Shown here: in pieces, positions 1 through 5,170 of the stretch
Layout: each line of letters begins with the position of its first letter
How positions within the stretch are numbered: the stretch's first letter is position 1
Source of the DNA: Defluviitaleaceae bacterium
Lineage (GTDB): Bacteria; Bacillota; Clostridia; Lachnospirales; WRAX01
NCBI GenBank assembly: GCA_009781815.1
Contig: WQVB01000097.1
Coordinates: forward strand, 1 to 5,170
Direction: 5' to 3'
DNA: 5,170 bases
Program-made: the position numbers and the translations under genes
Notes under the pieces: model-generated
Database searches by the model: none
Told to the model about the DNA's origin: nothing
What the model saw: the letters and a program-made list of their open reading frames with translations, nothing else

Positions 1-26
1 AACTAAGCCTGCCCTGCTCCAGTTAG

Positions 27-47
27 ATCCTGAGTCAAGCTCAGGAT
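27..47. repeat. Short perfect hairpin (interspersed-repeat-like)
   Basis: The arms ATCCTGAG (27-34) and CTCAGGAT (40-47) are perfect reverse complements around the 5-nt loop TCAAG. No T-run follows on either strand, so it does not look like an intrinsic terminator, although it lies about 90 bp beyond the carB stop. The core, read on the minus strand as GTCATCCTGAGCTTGACTC, resembles intergenic repeats I recall from many bacterial genomes; that family link is from memory. Its right arm runs directly into the first unit of the tandem repeat at 44-126. Confidence 0.6.
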
Positions 48-126
48 GACGACTAGGAGAGGCTTCGGATGACGACTAGGAGTGGGTCAGGATGACGACT
101 AGGGGGATTGGGATGACGATAAGGGG
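44..126. repeat. Degenerate ~23-bp tandem repeat, four units
   Basis: The core GGATGACGACTAGGAG occurs at 44-59 and 67-82, GGATGACGACTAGGG at 90-104, and a more diverged GGATGACGATAAGGGG at 111-126. Start-to-start spacing is 23, 23 and 21 bp. The linkers differ, while the 14-base core GGATGACGACTAGG is exact in the first three units. The array lies between the carB stop and the window edge, within the possible 3' untranslated region of carAB, and may extend from a larger repeat outside the window. No open frame or promoter is evident in 1-136. Confidence 0.8.
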
Positions 127-136
127 TAAAGATTAC

Positions 137-3100
137 CTACTTCACAATCTCCAAAGTATTTACATCAATTATCTGCGTGTTAGCCTGTGTATAGCCACTT
201 TGCAAGCTATCTACAAGGGCATTTGCCGTGTCTACCGACGTTAAACAGGTGATGCCAAGCATATTCGCCTTGCGACGCATTTTCGTGGCATCCATAGCTG
301 GGTTTCTGCCTGCTGTGGATGTAGAGATAAGATAGCTTATCTCGCCACTTTCAAGCTTTGTTGATATATTGTTGTTAGGGTTCTCGTGGATTTTATCTAC
401 AACTATACTATCCAGCCCATGCTGGCGGAAAAAGCCCGAGCAGCCGTCAGTAGCGTAGAGCTTAAAGCCCATATCTGCAAACTTTTTAGCAACTGGCAAT
501 ATAGCCTCTCTATCATCTTCCGTTACGGTTATGATAACGCCGCCGTCTTTTTTCATAGAGTAGTATGCGGCACTCAAGCCTTTAAACAAGGCCTCTTGCA
601 AATCACGCCCTATGCCAAGCACCTCGCCTGTGCTCTTCATCTCAGGCCCTAGGTGGGTGTCAAGGTCTGTCAGCTTTTGGAATGAGAACACAGGCACCTT
701 AACGGTTATATGCTTTTGCAAAGGTGCAATGCCGCTTGTATAGCCCAAGCTTTGCAAGCTCACCCCCATAGCTGTTTTAGTAGCCAAAGAACACATAGGG
801 ATGCCCGTAACCTTGCTTAAATAGGGTACGGTGCGGCTTACACGAGGGTTTACCTCTATAACATAAACCTCCCCACCATGCAAAACATATTGAATGTTTA
901 CAAGCCCCTTTACATTAAGCTCTTTGCATATTTTGCGGGTTATCTCATAAAGCTTGGTGTTTATCTCATCCGTCAAGTTAATTGCAGGGTAAACCGCTAT
1001 ACTATCCCCACTATGGACGCCTGCACTCTCTATATGCTCCATAATGCCAGGTAGTAGAACATCTGTACCATCACAAATAGCATCAACTTCAATCTCAATG
1101 CCTTTAAGGTATTTGTCTACTAAGATAGGGTTATCTTGCTTGTTTTGGAGGATAATATCCATATACTCTTCCACGTCGCAATCTTCATGGGCGATAATCA
1201 TGTTTTGCCCACCTAAAACATAACTAGGGCGGATGACAACGGGGTAGCCAAGGCTTTGTGCGGCTTTTAACGCCTCTTCTTTTGTAAACACGCCAGCACC
1301 TTTCGGGCGTTTTATCTCAAGCTTTTCAAGCATGGCGTCAAAGCGGTCTCTATCTTCACAAATGTCGATGCTGTCAGCACTTGTGCCTAAAATACGCACG
1401 CCCCTATCGTGAAGCTGCCTTGTAAGCTTTATAGCCGTGCCGCCGCCAAAAGCAACCATAACACCTATGGGCTTTTCAAGGTTTATCACATTCATCACAT
1501 CATCTATATACAGCGGCTCAAAATATAACCTATCAGCCGTGTCAAAGTCTGTGGAGAGGGTAGATGGGTTGTTGTTTATAACAATAACCTCATAACCCAT
1601 GTTTCTTAGCTCCCACACACAATGAACCGACGCATAGTCAAACTCTATGCCCTGCCCAATGCGGATAGGCCCGCTACCAAGCACTATGATACGCTCTTTT
1701 TTGCTATTCTCCACAAAAGACAATGCCTCGTTTTCAACACCATCTTGGGTGCTGTAAAAATAAGGTGTGGCAGCCTCAAACTCACCAGCACAGGTGTCTA
1801 CCGTCTTGTATACTAAATCTTTTGTCATATCTTTATCTTCATTTTTTGAGATGTTTAGCAAGCAATTTAAAAACCATCTATCAATCTTAGTGATATCGTG
1901 TATTTGGTCTATTGTCATGCCTCGTTTAATAGCCTCATACACCACAAACAACCGCTGGTCGGTTACGGTTTCTAGCATCTCCTTGATTCTTTCGTCGGTT
2001 TTGCTTTTTAGGCGTGGCAGGTTAAGGTCTTTCATGCCTAGCTCTGCCCCACGCACAGCCTTAAGCAAGGCCTCCTCAAAGGTAGAGCCTATAGCCATAA
2101 CCTCGCCTGCGGCCTTCATTTGGGTGCCAAGCTCTTTTTGAGCATATACAAACTTATCAAAAGGCCATTTAGGCAGCTTTATCACCACATAGTCGATACT
2201 TGGCTCAAAAGCTGCATATGTAGTGCCTGTAACCGCATTTTTAATCTCATCTAAAGTGTAGCCAATAGCTATTTTTGTTGAAACTTTAGCTATAGGGTAG
2301 CCCGTAGCTTTGCTAGCAAGGGCAGATGAGCGGCTAACACGAGGGTTTACCTCAATAACCGCATATTCAAAGCTATCTGGGTTAAGAGCAAGCTGAACAT
2401 TACAACCCCCCTCAACCCCAAGGCTCTCTACAATCTCTAAAGAGGCATTGCGTAGCATTTGAAACTCAGGCTCAGCAAGGGTTATGGTAGGTGCTACAAC
2501 TATGCTATCGCCAGTATGCACGCCAACTGGGTCAAAATTCTCCAAAGGGCATAGGGCAAGCACATTGCCTGCACCATCACGCATTACCTCAAACTCTATC
2601 TCTTTCCACCCTTTGATAGATTTTTCTACGAGGATTTGGCTGATAGGCGATAACATTAAGCCATTTGTGGCGGTTTCTATCATTTGCTCTTCATTGTCTA
2701 CAATGCCGCCTCCCGTGCCGCCTAAAGTAAAAGCAGGGCGAACAACAGCGGGGTAGCCTATCTCTTTAGCGGCAGCAAGAGCCTCTTCAAGGGTGTGGGC
2801 TATGCGGCTTGGTATGCAAGGCTGACCGATAGCCTCCATTGTGTCTTTGAAGATTTGCCTATCCTCCGCCTTGTCGATTGTTTCGGGGGAGGAGCCTAAA
2901 AGCTTTACGCCCATTTTGTCTAAAAAGCCGCTTTTAGCAAGCTTCATGCAAAGGGTCAAGCCTGTTTGCCCGCCAAGGCCTGATAAGATGCCGTCTGGCT
3001 TCTCAATCTCTATAATACGCTCTAAAGTCTCGATAGTTAAAGGCTCTATATATATTTTTTCGGCCATGTTGCCGTCTGTCATAATTGTTGCTGGGTTAGA

Positions 3101-3244
3101 GTTTACTAAAACTATCTCTATGCCCTCTTCACGCAGCACTCGGCAAGCTTGGGTGCCTGCATAGTCAAACTCGGCAGCCTGACCAATAACAATAGGCCCA
3201 GAGCCTATAAGCATTACTTTTTTAAGGTTTTTGTTTAGTGGCAT
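137..3244 (-). CDS. carB: Carbamoyl-phosphate synthase large subunit
   Basis: Large subunit of carbamoyl-phosphate synthase. It makes carbamoyl phosphate from bicarbonate, ammonia and two ATP in the cytosol, for pyrimidines and arginine. It has 1035 residues against about 1070 in E. coli, with the usual internal duplication. The carboxyphosphate half (about 1-400) has EDR129, R169 in RPAFTLGGTGGG, Q284 and E298/N300/R302 in IEVNPRVSRSS. An oligomerisation region follows (about 400-515). The carbamoyl-phosphate half (about 516-895) has EDR632, R672 in RPSYVLGG, Q785 and E797/N799/R801. These align with the ATP-site residues of E. coli CarB, so synthesis looks intact. The C-terminus (about 898-1035) is the MGS-like allosteric domain, where the UMP-site residues are only partly kept (R912, T932, C935, K951). 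The ATG overlaps the carA stop by one base, pointing to translational coupling. The stop is TAG at 137-139. No clear intrinsic terminator follows. Confidence 0.97.
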   Translation of the reverse strand: MPLNKNLKKVMLIGSGPIVIGQAAEFDYAGTQACRVLREEGIEIVLVNSNPATIMTDGNMAEKIYIEPLTIETLERIIEIEKPDGILSGLGGQTGLTLCMKLAKSGFLDKMGVKLLGSSPETIDKAEDRQIFKDTMEAIGQPCIPSRIAHTLEEALAAAKEIGYPAVVRPAFTLGGTGGGIVDNEEQMIETATNGLMLSPISQILVEKSIKGWKEIEFEVMRDGAGNVLALCPLENFDPVGVHTGDSIVVAPTITLAEPEFQMLRNASLEIVESLGVEGGCNVQLALNPDSFEYAVIEVNPRVSRSSALASKATGYPIAKVSTKIAIGYTLDEIKNAVTGTTYAAFEPSIDYVVIKLPKWPFDKFVYAQKELGTQMKAAGEVMAIGSTFEEALLKAVRGAELGMKDLNLPRLKSKTDERIKEMLETVTDQRLFVVYEAIKRGMTIDQIHDITKIDRWFLNCLLNISKNEDKDMTKDLVYKTVDTCAGEFEAATPYFYSTQDGVENEALSFVENSKKERIIVLGSGPIRIGQGIEFDYASVHCVWELRNMGYEVIVINNNPSTLSTDFDTADRLYFEPLYIDDVMNVINLEKPIGVMVAFGGGTAIKLTRQLHDRGVRILGTSADSIDICEDRDRFDAMLEKLEIKRPKGAGVFTKEEALKAAQSLGYPVVIRPSYVLGGQNMIIAHEDCDVEEYMDIILQNKQDNPILVDKYLKGIEIEVDAICDGTDVLLPGIMEHIESAGVHSGDSIAVYPAINLTDEINTKLYEITRKICKELNVKGLVNIQYVLHGGEVYVIEVNPRVSRTVPYLSKVTGIPMCSLATKTAMGVSLQSLGYTSGIAPLQKHITVKVPVFSFQKLTDLDTHLGPEMKSTGEVLGIGRDLQEALFKGLSAAYYSMKKDGGVIITVTEDDREAILPVAKKFADMGFKLYATDGCSGFFRQHGLDSIVVDKIHENPNNNISTKLESGEISYLISTSTAGRNPAMDATKMRRKANMLGITCLTSVDTANALVDSLQSGYTQANTQIIDVNTLEIVK

Positions 3245-4299
3245 TAGTTTTTTCTCCCTTCCATACGTGCTACGAATTTTTCAAACAAGAAAGTGGTGTC
3301 AAGGGCTTTGTGGTATGCTCTAGGGCTAAACTGCACCGAGAAGGAGCTGCCATAATCTATACCCTCACAGCTGCCGTCGTTTATGTTAACAAAAGACCAT
3401 GTGTCTTCTTTGCCAACTACCGCATACCCGTGGTTTTGGCTTGTTATTAGCACCTTGCCTGTTTCTATCTCTTTTACAGCTTGGTTGCCCCCTCGGTTGC
3501 CAAACTTCATTTTTTCAACTTCATACCCATTTGCCAAAGCCAGCAGCTGATGCCCTAAAGACACGCCAAAAATAGGCACGCCACTAGCGTTTAGCTCCTT
3601 TATTGTGTTGATTATGCCTGCATTTTCTGGGGCGTTTGGGTTGCCTGGCCCGTCGGTTAAAACTATACCGTTAGGGTTAATGGCTAATATCTCCCCTGCC
3701 GTAGCATCATGAGGGAAAATATGTATTTGACAATCAAGGGCATTTAGGTGGTTTAAGAGGCTTCTTTTTGTGCCAAAGTCTAACACGGCAATTTTTTTGC
3801 TGCCCTCGCCCTCTATCACGGTCGCTTTTCGGCTAACGCTTGCGATAGCGTCTTTAACCTCATATGCCTTCACGTTTTCAAGGTTTATGGTGCTTGGGTC
3901 TTTTGTGGTTATAACACCCTTCATCACACCATTCCTGCGGATGATTTTTGTAAGCTGTCTTGTATCAATGCCGCTTAAGCCCACAATGTTTTTCTCCACA
4001 AAAAAAGTGTCAAGTTTACCTTCGCTACGAAAATTAGAAGGAACTTGACACAAATGTCTAACAATATATGCTTTTGGGGTAACGCTTTCAAATTCAAAAT
4101 CAGATGGGATAACACCATAATTGCCAATTAGCGGAAATGTTTGAACAACTATTTGACCAAAGTTGTTAGGGTCTGTTAATGTTTCTAAATAGCCCGTCAT
4201 GCTAGTTGTAAAAACAACTTCACCAATAACATCAGCAGAAACACCAAAGCCCTGACCTGTAAACACTGTTCCATTTTCTAAAATAAGATGGGTTGTCAT
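3244..4299 (-). CDS. carA: CPS small subunit with degenerate glutaminase triad
   Basis: Small (glutamine amidotransferase) subunit of carbamoyl-phosphate synthase, 351 residues, slightly short of the usual 355-385. The CarA-specific N-terminal domain (about 1-160) is well kept: GEVVFTTSMTGY, IDTRQLTKIIR. The class I amidotransferase domain (about 168-350) keeps AVLDFGTKRS, LTDGPGNP, the elbow frame GVSLGHQ, MKFG and ITSQNHGYAV. The catalytic residues are lost. The nucleophile Cys of GxCLGHQ is Ser247 (codon TCT, 3559-3561). In the usual HPEA motif, His is Ser325 (AGC, 3325-3327) and Glu is Arg327 (AGA, 3319-3321), giving QFSPRA. The pocket Ser of TDPSY is Asn45. I infer it cannot hydrolyse glutamine and serves as a structural partner of CarB, which would then use free ammonia. 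Loss by decay is possible, but the frame, promoter, RBS and overlap with carB are all intact. The ATG follows a good RBS by 8 nt. Confidence 0.95.
   Translation of the reverse strand: MTTHLILENGTVFTGQGFGVSADVIGEVVFTTSMTGYLETLTDPNNFGQIVVQTFPLIGNYGVIPSDFEFESVTPKAYIVRHLCQVPSNFRSEGKLDTFFVEKNIVGLSGIDTRQLTKIIRRNGVMKGVITTKDPSTINLENVKAYEVKDAIASVSRKATVIEGEGSKKIAVLDFGTKRSLLNHLNALDCQIHIFPHDATAGEILAINPNGIVLTDGPGNPNAPENAGIINTIKELNASGVPIFGVSLGHQLLALANGYEVEKMKFGNRGGNQAVKEIETGKVLITSQNHGYAVVGKEDTWSFVNINDGSCEGIDYGSSFSVQFSPRAYHKALDTTFLFEKFVARMEGRKN
3254..3260 (-). promoter_or_regulatory. carB ribosome binding site
   Basis: AAGGGAG on the minus strand lies 9 nt before the carB ATG (3244-3242), inside the last codons of carA. 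With the TAATG stop/start overlap it fixes the carB start and suits coupled translation of the two subunits. Confidence 0.8.
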
Positions 4300-4307
4300 G
4301 CTCTTTT

Positions 4308-4316
4308 CTCCTCTTT
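4308..4316 (-). promoter_or_regulatory. carA ribosome binding site
   Basis: AAAGAGGAG on the minus strand ends 8 nt before the ATG at 4299-4297, supporting this start for carA. Confidence 0.85.
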
Positions 4317-4352
4317 AATTTTTTCTTAAAAAACTTATAGACTTAACGAGAT

Positions 4353-4381
4353 ATTATACAGGAGCAACCGCCCTTTGTCAA
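4353..4381 (-). promoter_or_regulatory. Consensus sigma-A promoter of carAB
   Basis: On the minus strand, TTGACA (4381-4376) and TATAAT (4358-4353) are separated by exactly 17 nt, a perfect housekeeping promoter. Transcription would start near 4347, giving a leader of about 47 nt that contains only the carA RBS and A/T-rich sequence. That is too short for a PyrR attenuator or a typical riboswitch, so control, if any, should act at initiation. An A/T run at 4394-4410 lies upstream in the position of an UP element. Confidence 0.9.
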
Positions 4382-4425
4382 CCCCTTTTGTCGAAAAAAA
4401 TAAAAAAATTCTACAGAAGGGGTTG
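4379..4425. promoter_or_regulatory. Inverted repeat overlapping the carAB -35 box
   Basis: The left arm CAACCCCTTTTGT (4379-4391) and right arm ACAGAAGGGGTTG (4413-4425) are complementary at 12 of 13 positions; the exception is T4388 facing G4416. The 21-nt centre is almost all A/T. The left arm shares three bases with the -35 hexamer. A third related copy, ACAAAGGG on the minus strand (4378-4371), runs from the -35 box into the spacer. No T-run follows either arm, so a terminator is unlikely. The position suggests an operator for a protein controlling carAB, possibly with DNA looping; this is inference and no regulator is recognised. Confidence 0.5.
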
Positions 4426-4503
4426 TTTAATGTTTCCGCCAAGTTACAAAACAGTTTCAATTATTGTTTTTTTGAAAACTTATAAACTTTTTATGAGTTT
4501 TGG

Positions 4504-4512
4504 TGGTATTAT
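4504..4512 (+). promoter_or_regulatory. Candidate extended -10 promoter, plus-strand gene
   Basis: TGGTATTAT fits the extended -10 form TGnTATAAT with one mismatch. No good -35 lies 16-18 nt upstream; the nearest, TTGAAA at 4472-4477, is too far away. Transcription would begin near 4518-4520, about 72 nt before the TTG start. The call is weak because the whole region is AT-rich. Confidence 0.35.
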
Positions 4513-4524
4513 TAGTGAGAAGAG

Positions 4525-4544
4525 TCGATGAGATATTTCATCGA
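4525..4544 (+). promoter_or_regulatory. Small dyad in the 5' leader of the plus-strand gene
   Basis: TCGATGA (4525-4531) and TCATCGA (4538-4544) form a perfect 7-bp stem around the 6-nt loop GATATT. It lies just downstream of the candidate transcription start and 32 nt before the RBS. It could be an operator or an RNA stem in the leader; no known element is recognised and there is no T-run. Confidence 0.35.
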
Positions 4545-4576
4545 TAATATAGTATCACATAAAACCAAAACATTTT

Positions 4577-4583
4577 AGGAGGG
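4577..4583 (+). promoter_or_regulatory. RBS that fixes a TTG start
   Basis: AGGAGGG lies 7 nt before the TTG at 4591. This near-perfect Shine-Dalgarno, followed at once by a Lys-rich signal-peptide start (MKKKSI), decides for TTG over later in-frame ATG codons inside the signal peptide. Confidence 0.9.
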
Positions 4584-4590
4584 AATCACA

Positions 4591-5170
4591 TTGAAAAAGA
4601 AAAGTATTAGCATCATCACAAAAATCATGCTAGTTATGGCTGTGGTTGTTTGCAGCATAACTATGACAAAAACATCAGAAACACATGCAAACAATTTAAG
4701 AGTCGGGGATGTGCTCGGTAATGTTTTAAATACTGATATTAGAGTATTTATCGACGATGTTCAAATCATGGGTTACAACATAGGCGGGTGGACGTATGTT
4801 GTAGCAGAAGAGCTAGCAGCATATGGCTTTGCCGTACATTGGAACCCTACAGCACGCACACTAGAAATCAACAGGGGCGCTTCTATATTACAGCCTCAAC
4901 ATGTGCCAGCTAACCTTGCACCTATAGGCAGCATAGCCTTTCCTTTTCTTCATACAGATATTGTAACCCATGTTAGAACAGGCTCTGGGCTGTTGCCTAT
5001 CCACAGCTACAACATTAACGGACGCACCGTTGTGCGTATAGATGATGTGGCACAGCATTTCGGAACAATCCATTGGAATCCGACTGCAAGGCAGCTTCGT
5101 GTTACAACAACCCCCATCACCCCAGTGCCACCAATAGGCAATTTAACGCCACCAACGGCACAAAATATAT
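4591..5170 (+). CDS. Secreted protein, two stalk-like domains (partial)
   Basis: The N-terminal 193 residues of an exported protein, cut by the window edge; its full function cannot be told. Residues 1-33 form a signal peptide: KKK at 2-4, a hydrophobic core around 12-25, and a likely cleavage after THA33. Two related modules follow, about 48-95 and 121-173. Both contain YNIxGxT, a short acidic/hydrophobic helix and then HWNPTARxL: YNIGGWTYVV...HWNPTARTLEI and YNINGRTVVR...HWNPTARQLRV. The pattern resembles the copper amine oxidase N-terminal-like ('stalk') domain common in secreted proteins of Clostridia; no copper oxidase activity is implied. A Pro/Thr-rich linker (about 174-190, TPITPVPPIGNLTPP) suggests that a further surface or enzymatic domain comes next. 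It is divergent from carAB and no functional link is evident. The start is TTG behind AGGAGGG. Confidence 0.88.
   Translation, partial: MKKKSISIITKIMLVMAVVVCSITMTKTSETHANNLRVGDVLGNVLNTDIRVFIDDVQIMGYNIGGWTYVVAEELAAYGFAVHWNPTARTLEINRGASILQPQHVPANLAPIGSIAFPFLHTDIVTHVRTGSGLLPIHSYNINGRTVVRIDDVAQHFGTIHWNPTARQLRVTTTPITPVPPIGNLTPPTAQNI

Larger units (their letters stand above)
4330..4489 (+). repeat. Pair of 15-bp near-identical direct repeats
   Basis: AAAACTTATAGACTT (4330-4344) and AAAACTTATAAACTT (4475-4489) match at 14 of 15 positions. The first is in the presumed carA leader just after the transcription start; the second is just upstream of the candidate promoter of the plus-strand gene. The copies could be shared regulatory sites or chance in AT-rich DNA. 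The entry spans both copies; the DNA between them is not repeated. Confidence 0.4.

Noticed and set aside
27..47. Intrinsic terminator for carAB
   Set aside because: The stem is only 8 bp with an AT-containing top, and no T-run follows on the minus strand; the repeat reading fits better.
125..137. GGTAA-AGA-TTACC mini-hairpin at the carB stop
   Set aside because: A 5-bp stem with a 3-nt loop and no T-run is too weak for a terminator and is likely to arise by chance.
386..652. Plus-strand open frame inside carB
   Set aside because: It lies antisense to conserved CarB coding sequence, with no supported start or recognisable product. The same holds for the other plus-strand frames within 1622-4048.
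3244..4299. carA as a pseudogene
   Set aside because: There is no frameshift or stop, structural motifs are conserved throughout, and promoter, RBS and coupling to carB are intact; decay confined to catalytic sites is better explained by loss of glutaminase function.
4393..4411. ArgR box upstream of carAB (GAA...TTC around an A/T core)
   Set aside because: The half-site spacing is too wide for the usual 18-bp ARG box and the TGAAT/ATTCA arms are incomplete.
4455..4477. TTTCAA / TTGAAA dyad
   Set aside because: Six A/T-rich base pairs around an 11-nt loop are readily explained by composition in this region.
4888..5073. Minus-strand open frame of 61 codons
   Set aside because: It is antisense to the exported-protein gene, which has a clear RBS, signal peptide and domain pattern; the frame is a shadow.

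Overview
The window looks like chromosomal DNA from a low-GC Gram-positive anaerobe, most likely class Clostridia. The reasons are strong purine-rich Shine-Dalgarno sequences before all three genes, a consensus sigma-A promoter, a TTG start behind AGGAGGG, CarA/CarB sequences of a Clostridia-like type, and a secreted protein of the 'stalk' (copper amine oxidase N-terminal-like) kind common in that class. This placement is inference from sequence character; no taxonomic marker gene is present.

Layout. Positions 1-136 hold no gene, but a small hairpin repeat and a ~23-bp degenerate tandem repeat just downstream of carB. Positions 137-4299 hold a two-gene operon on the minus strand, carA then carB, joined by a one-base stop/start overlap (TAATG). 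Positions 4300-4590 are a divergent, AT-rich intergenic region with a perfect TTGACA-N17-TATAAT promoter for carAB, a 13-bp inverted repeat overlapping its -35 box, a near-identical 15-bp direct repeat, and a weaker promoter candidate for the plus-strand gene. Positions 4591-5170 are the start of a plus-strand gene for an exported protein with two copies of one small domain and a Pro/Thr-rich linker; it is cut by the window edge.

Most notable point. CarA normally releases ammonia from glutamine with a Cys-His-Glu triad and CarB uses that ammonia to make carbamoyl phosphate. Here CarA is full length and keeps the fold motifs, but all three triad residues are replaced (Cys to Ser247, His to Ser325, Glu to Arg327), and a glutamine-pocket Ser is Asn45. 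CarB keeps the ATP-site residues of both halves. The operon therefore appears to encode a carbamoyl-phosphate synthase with a dead glutaminase subunit, probably fed by free ammonia. This is analogous to, but more degenerate than, animal CPS I, where the Cys is also Ser. Intact promoter, ribosome binding sites and translational coupling argue against simple gene decay.
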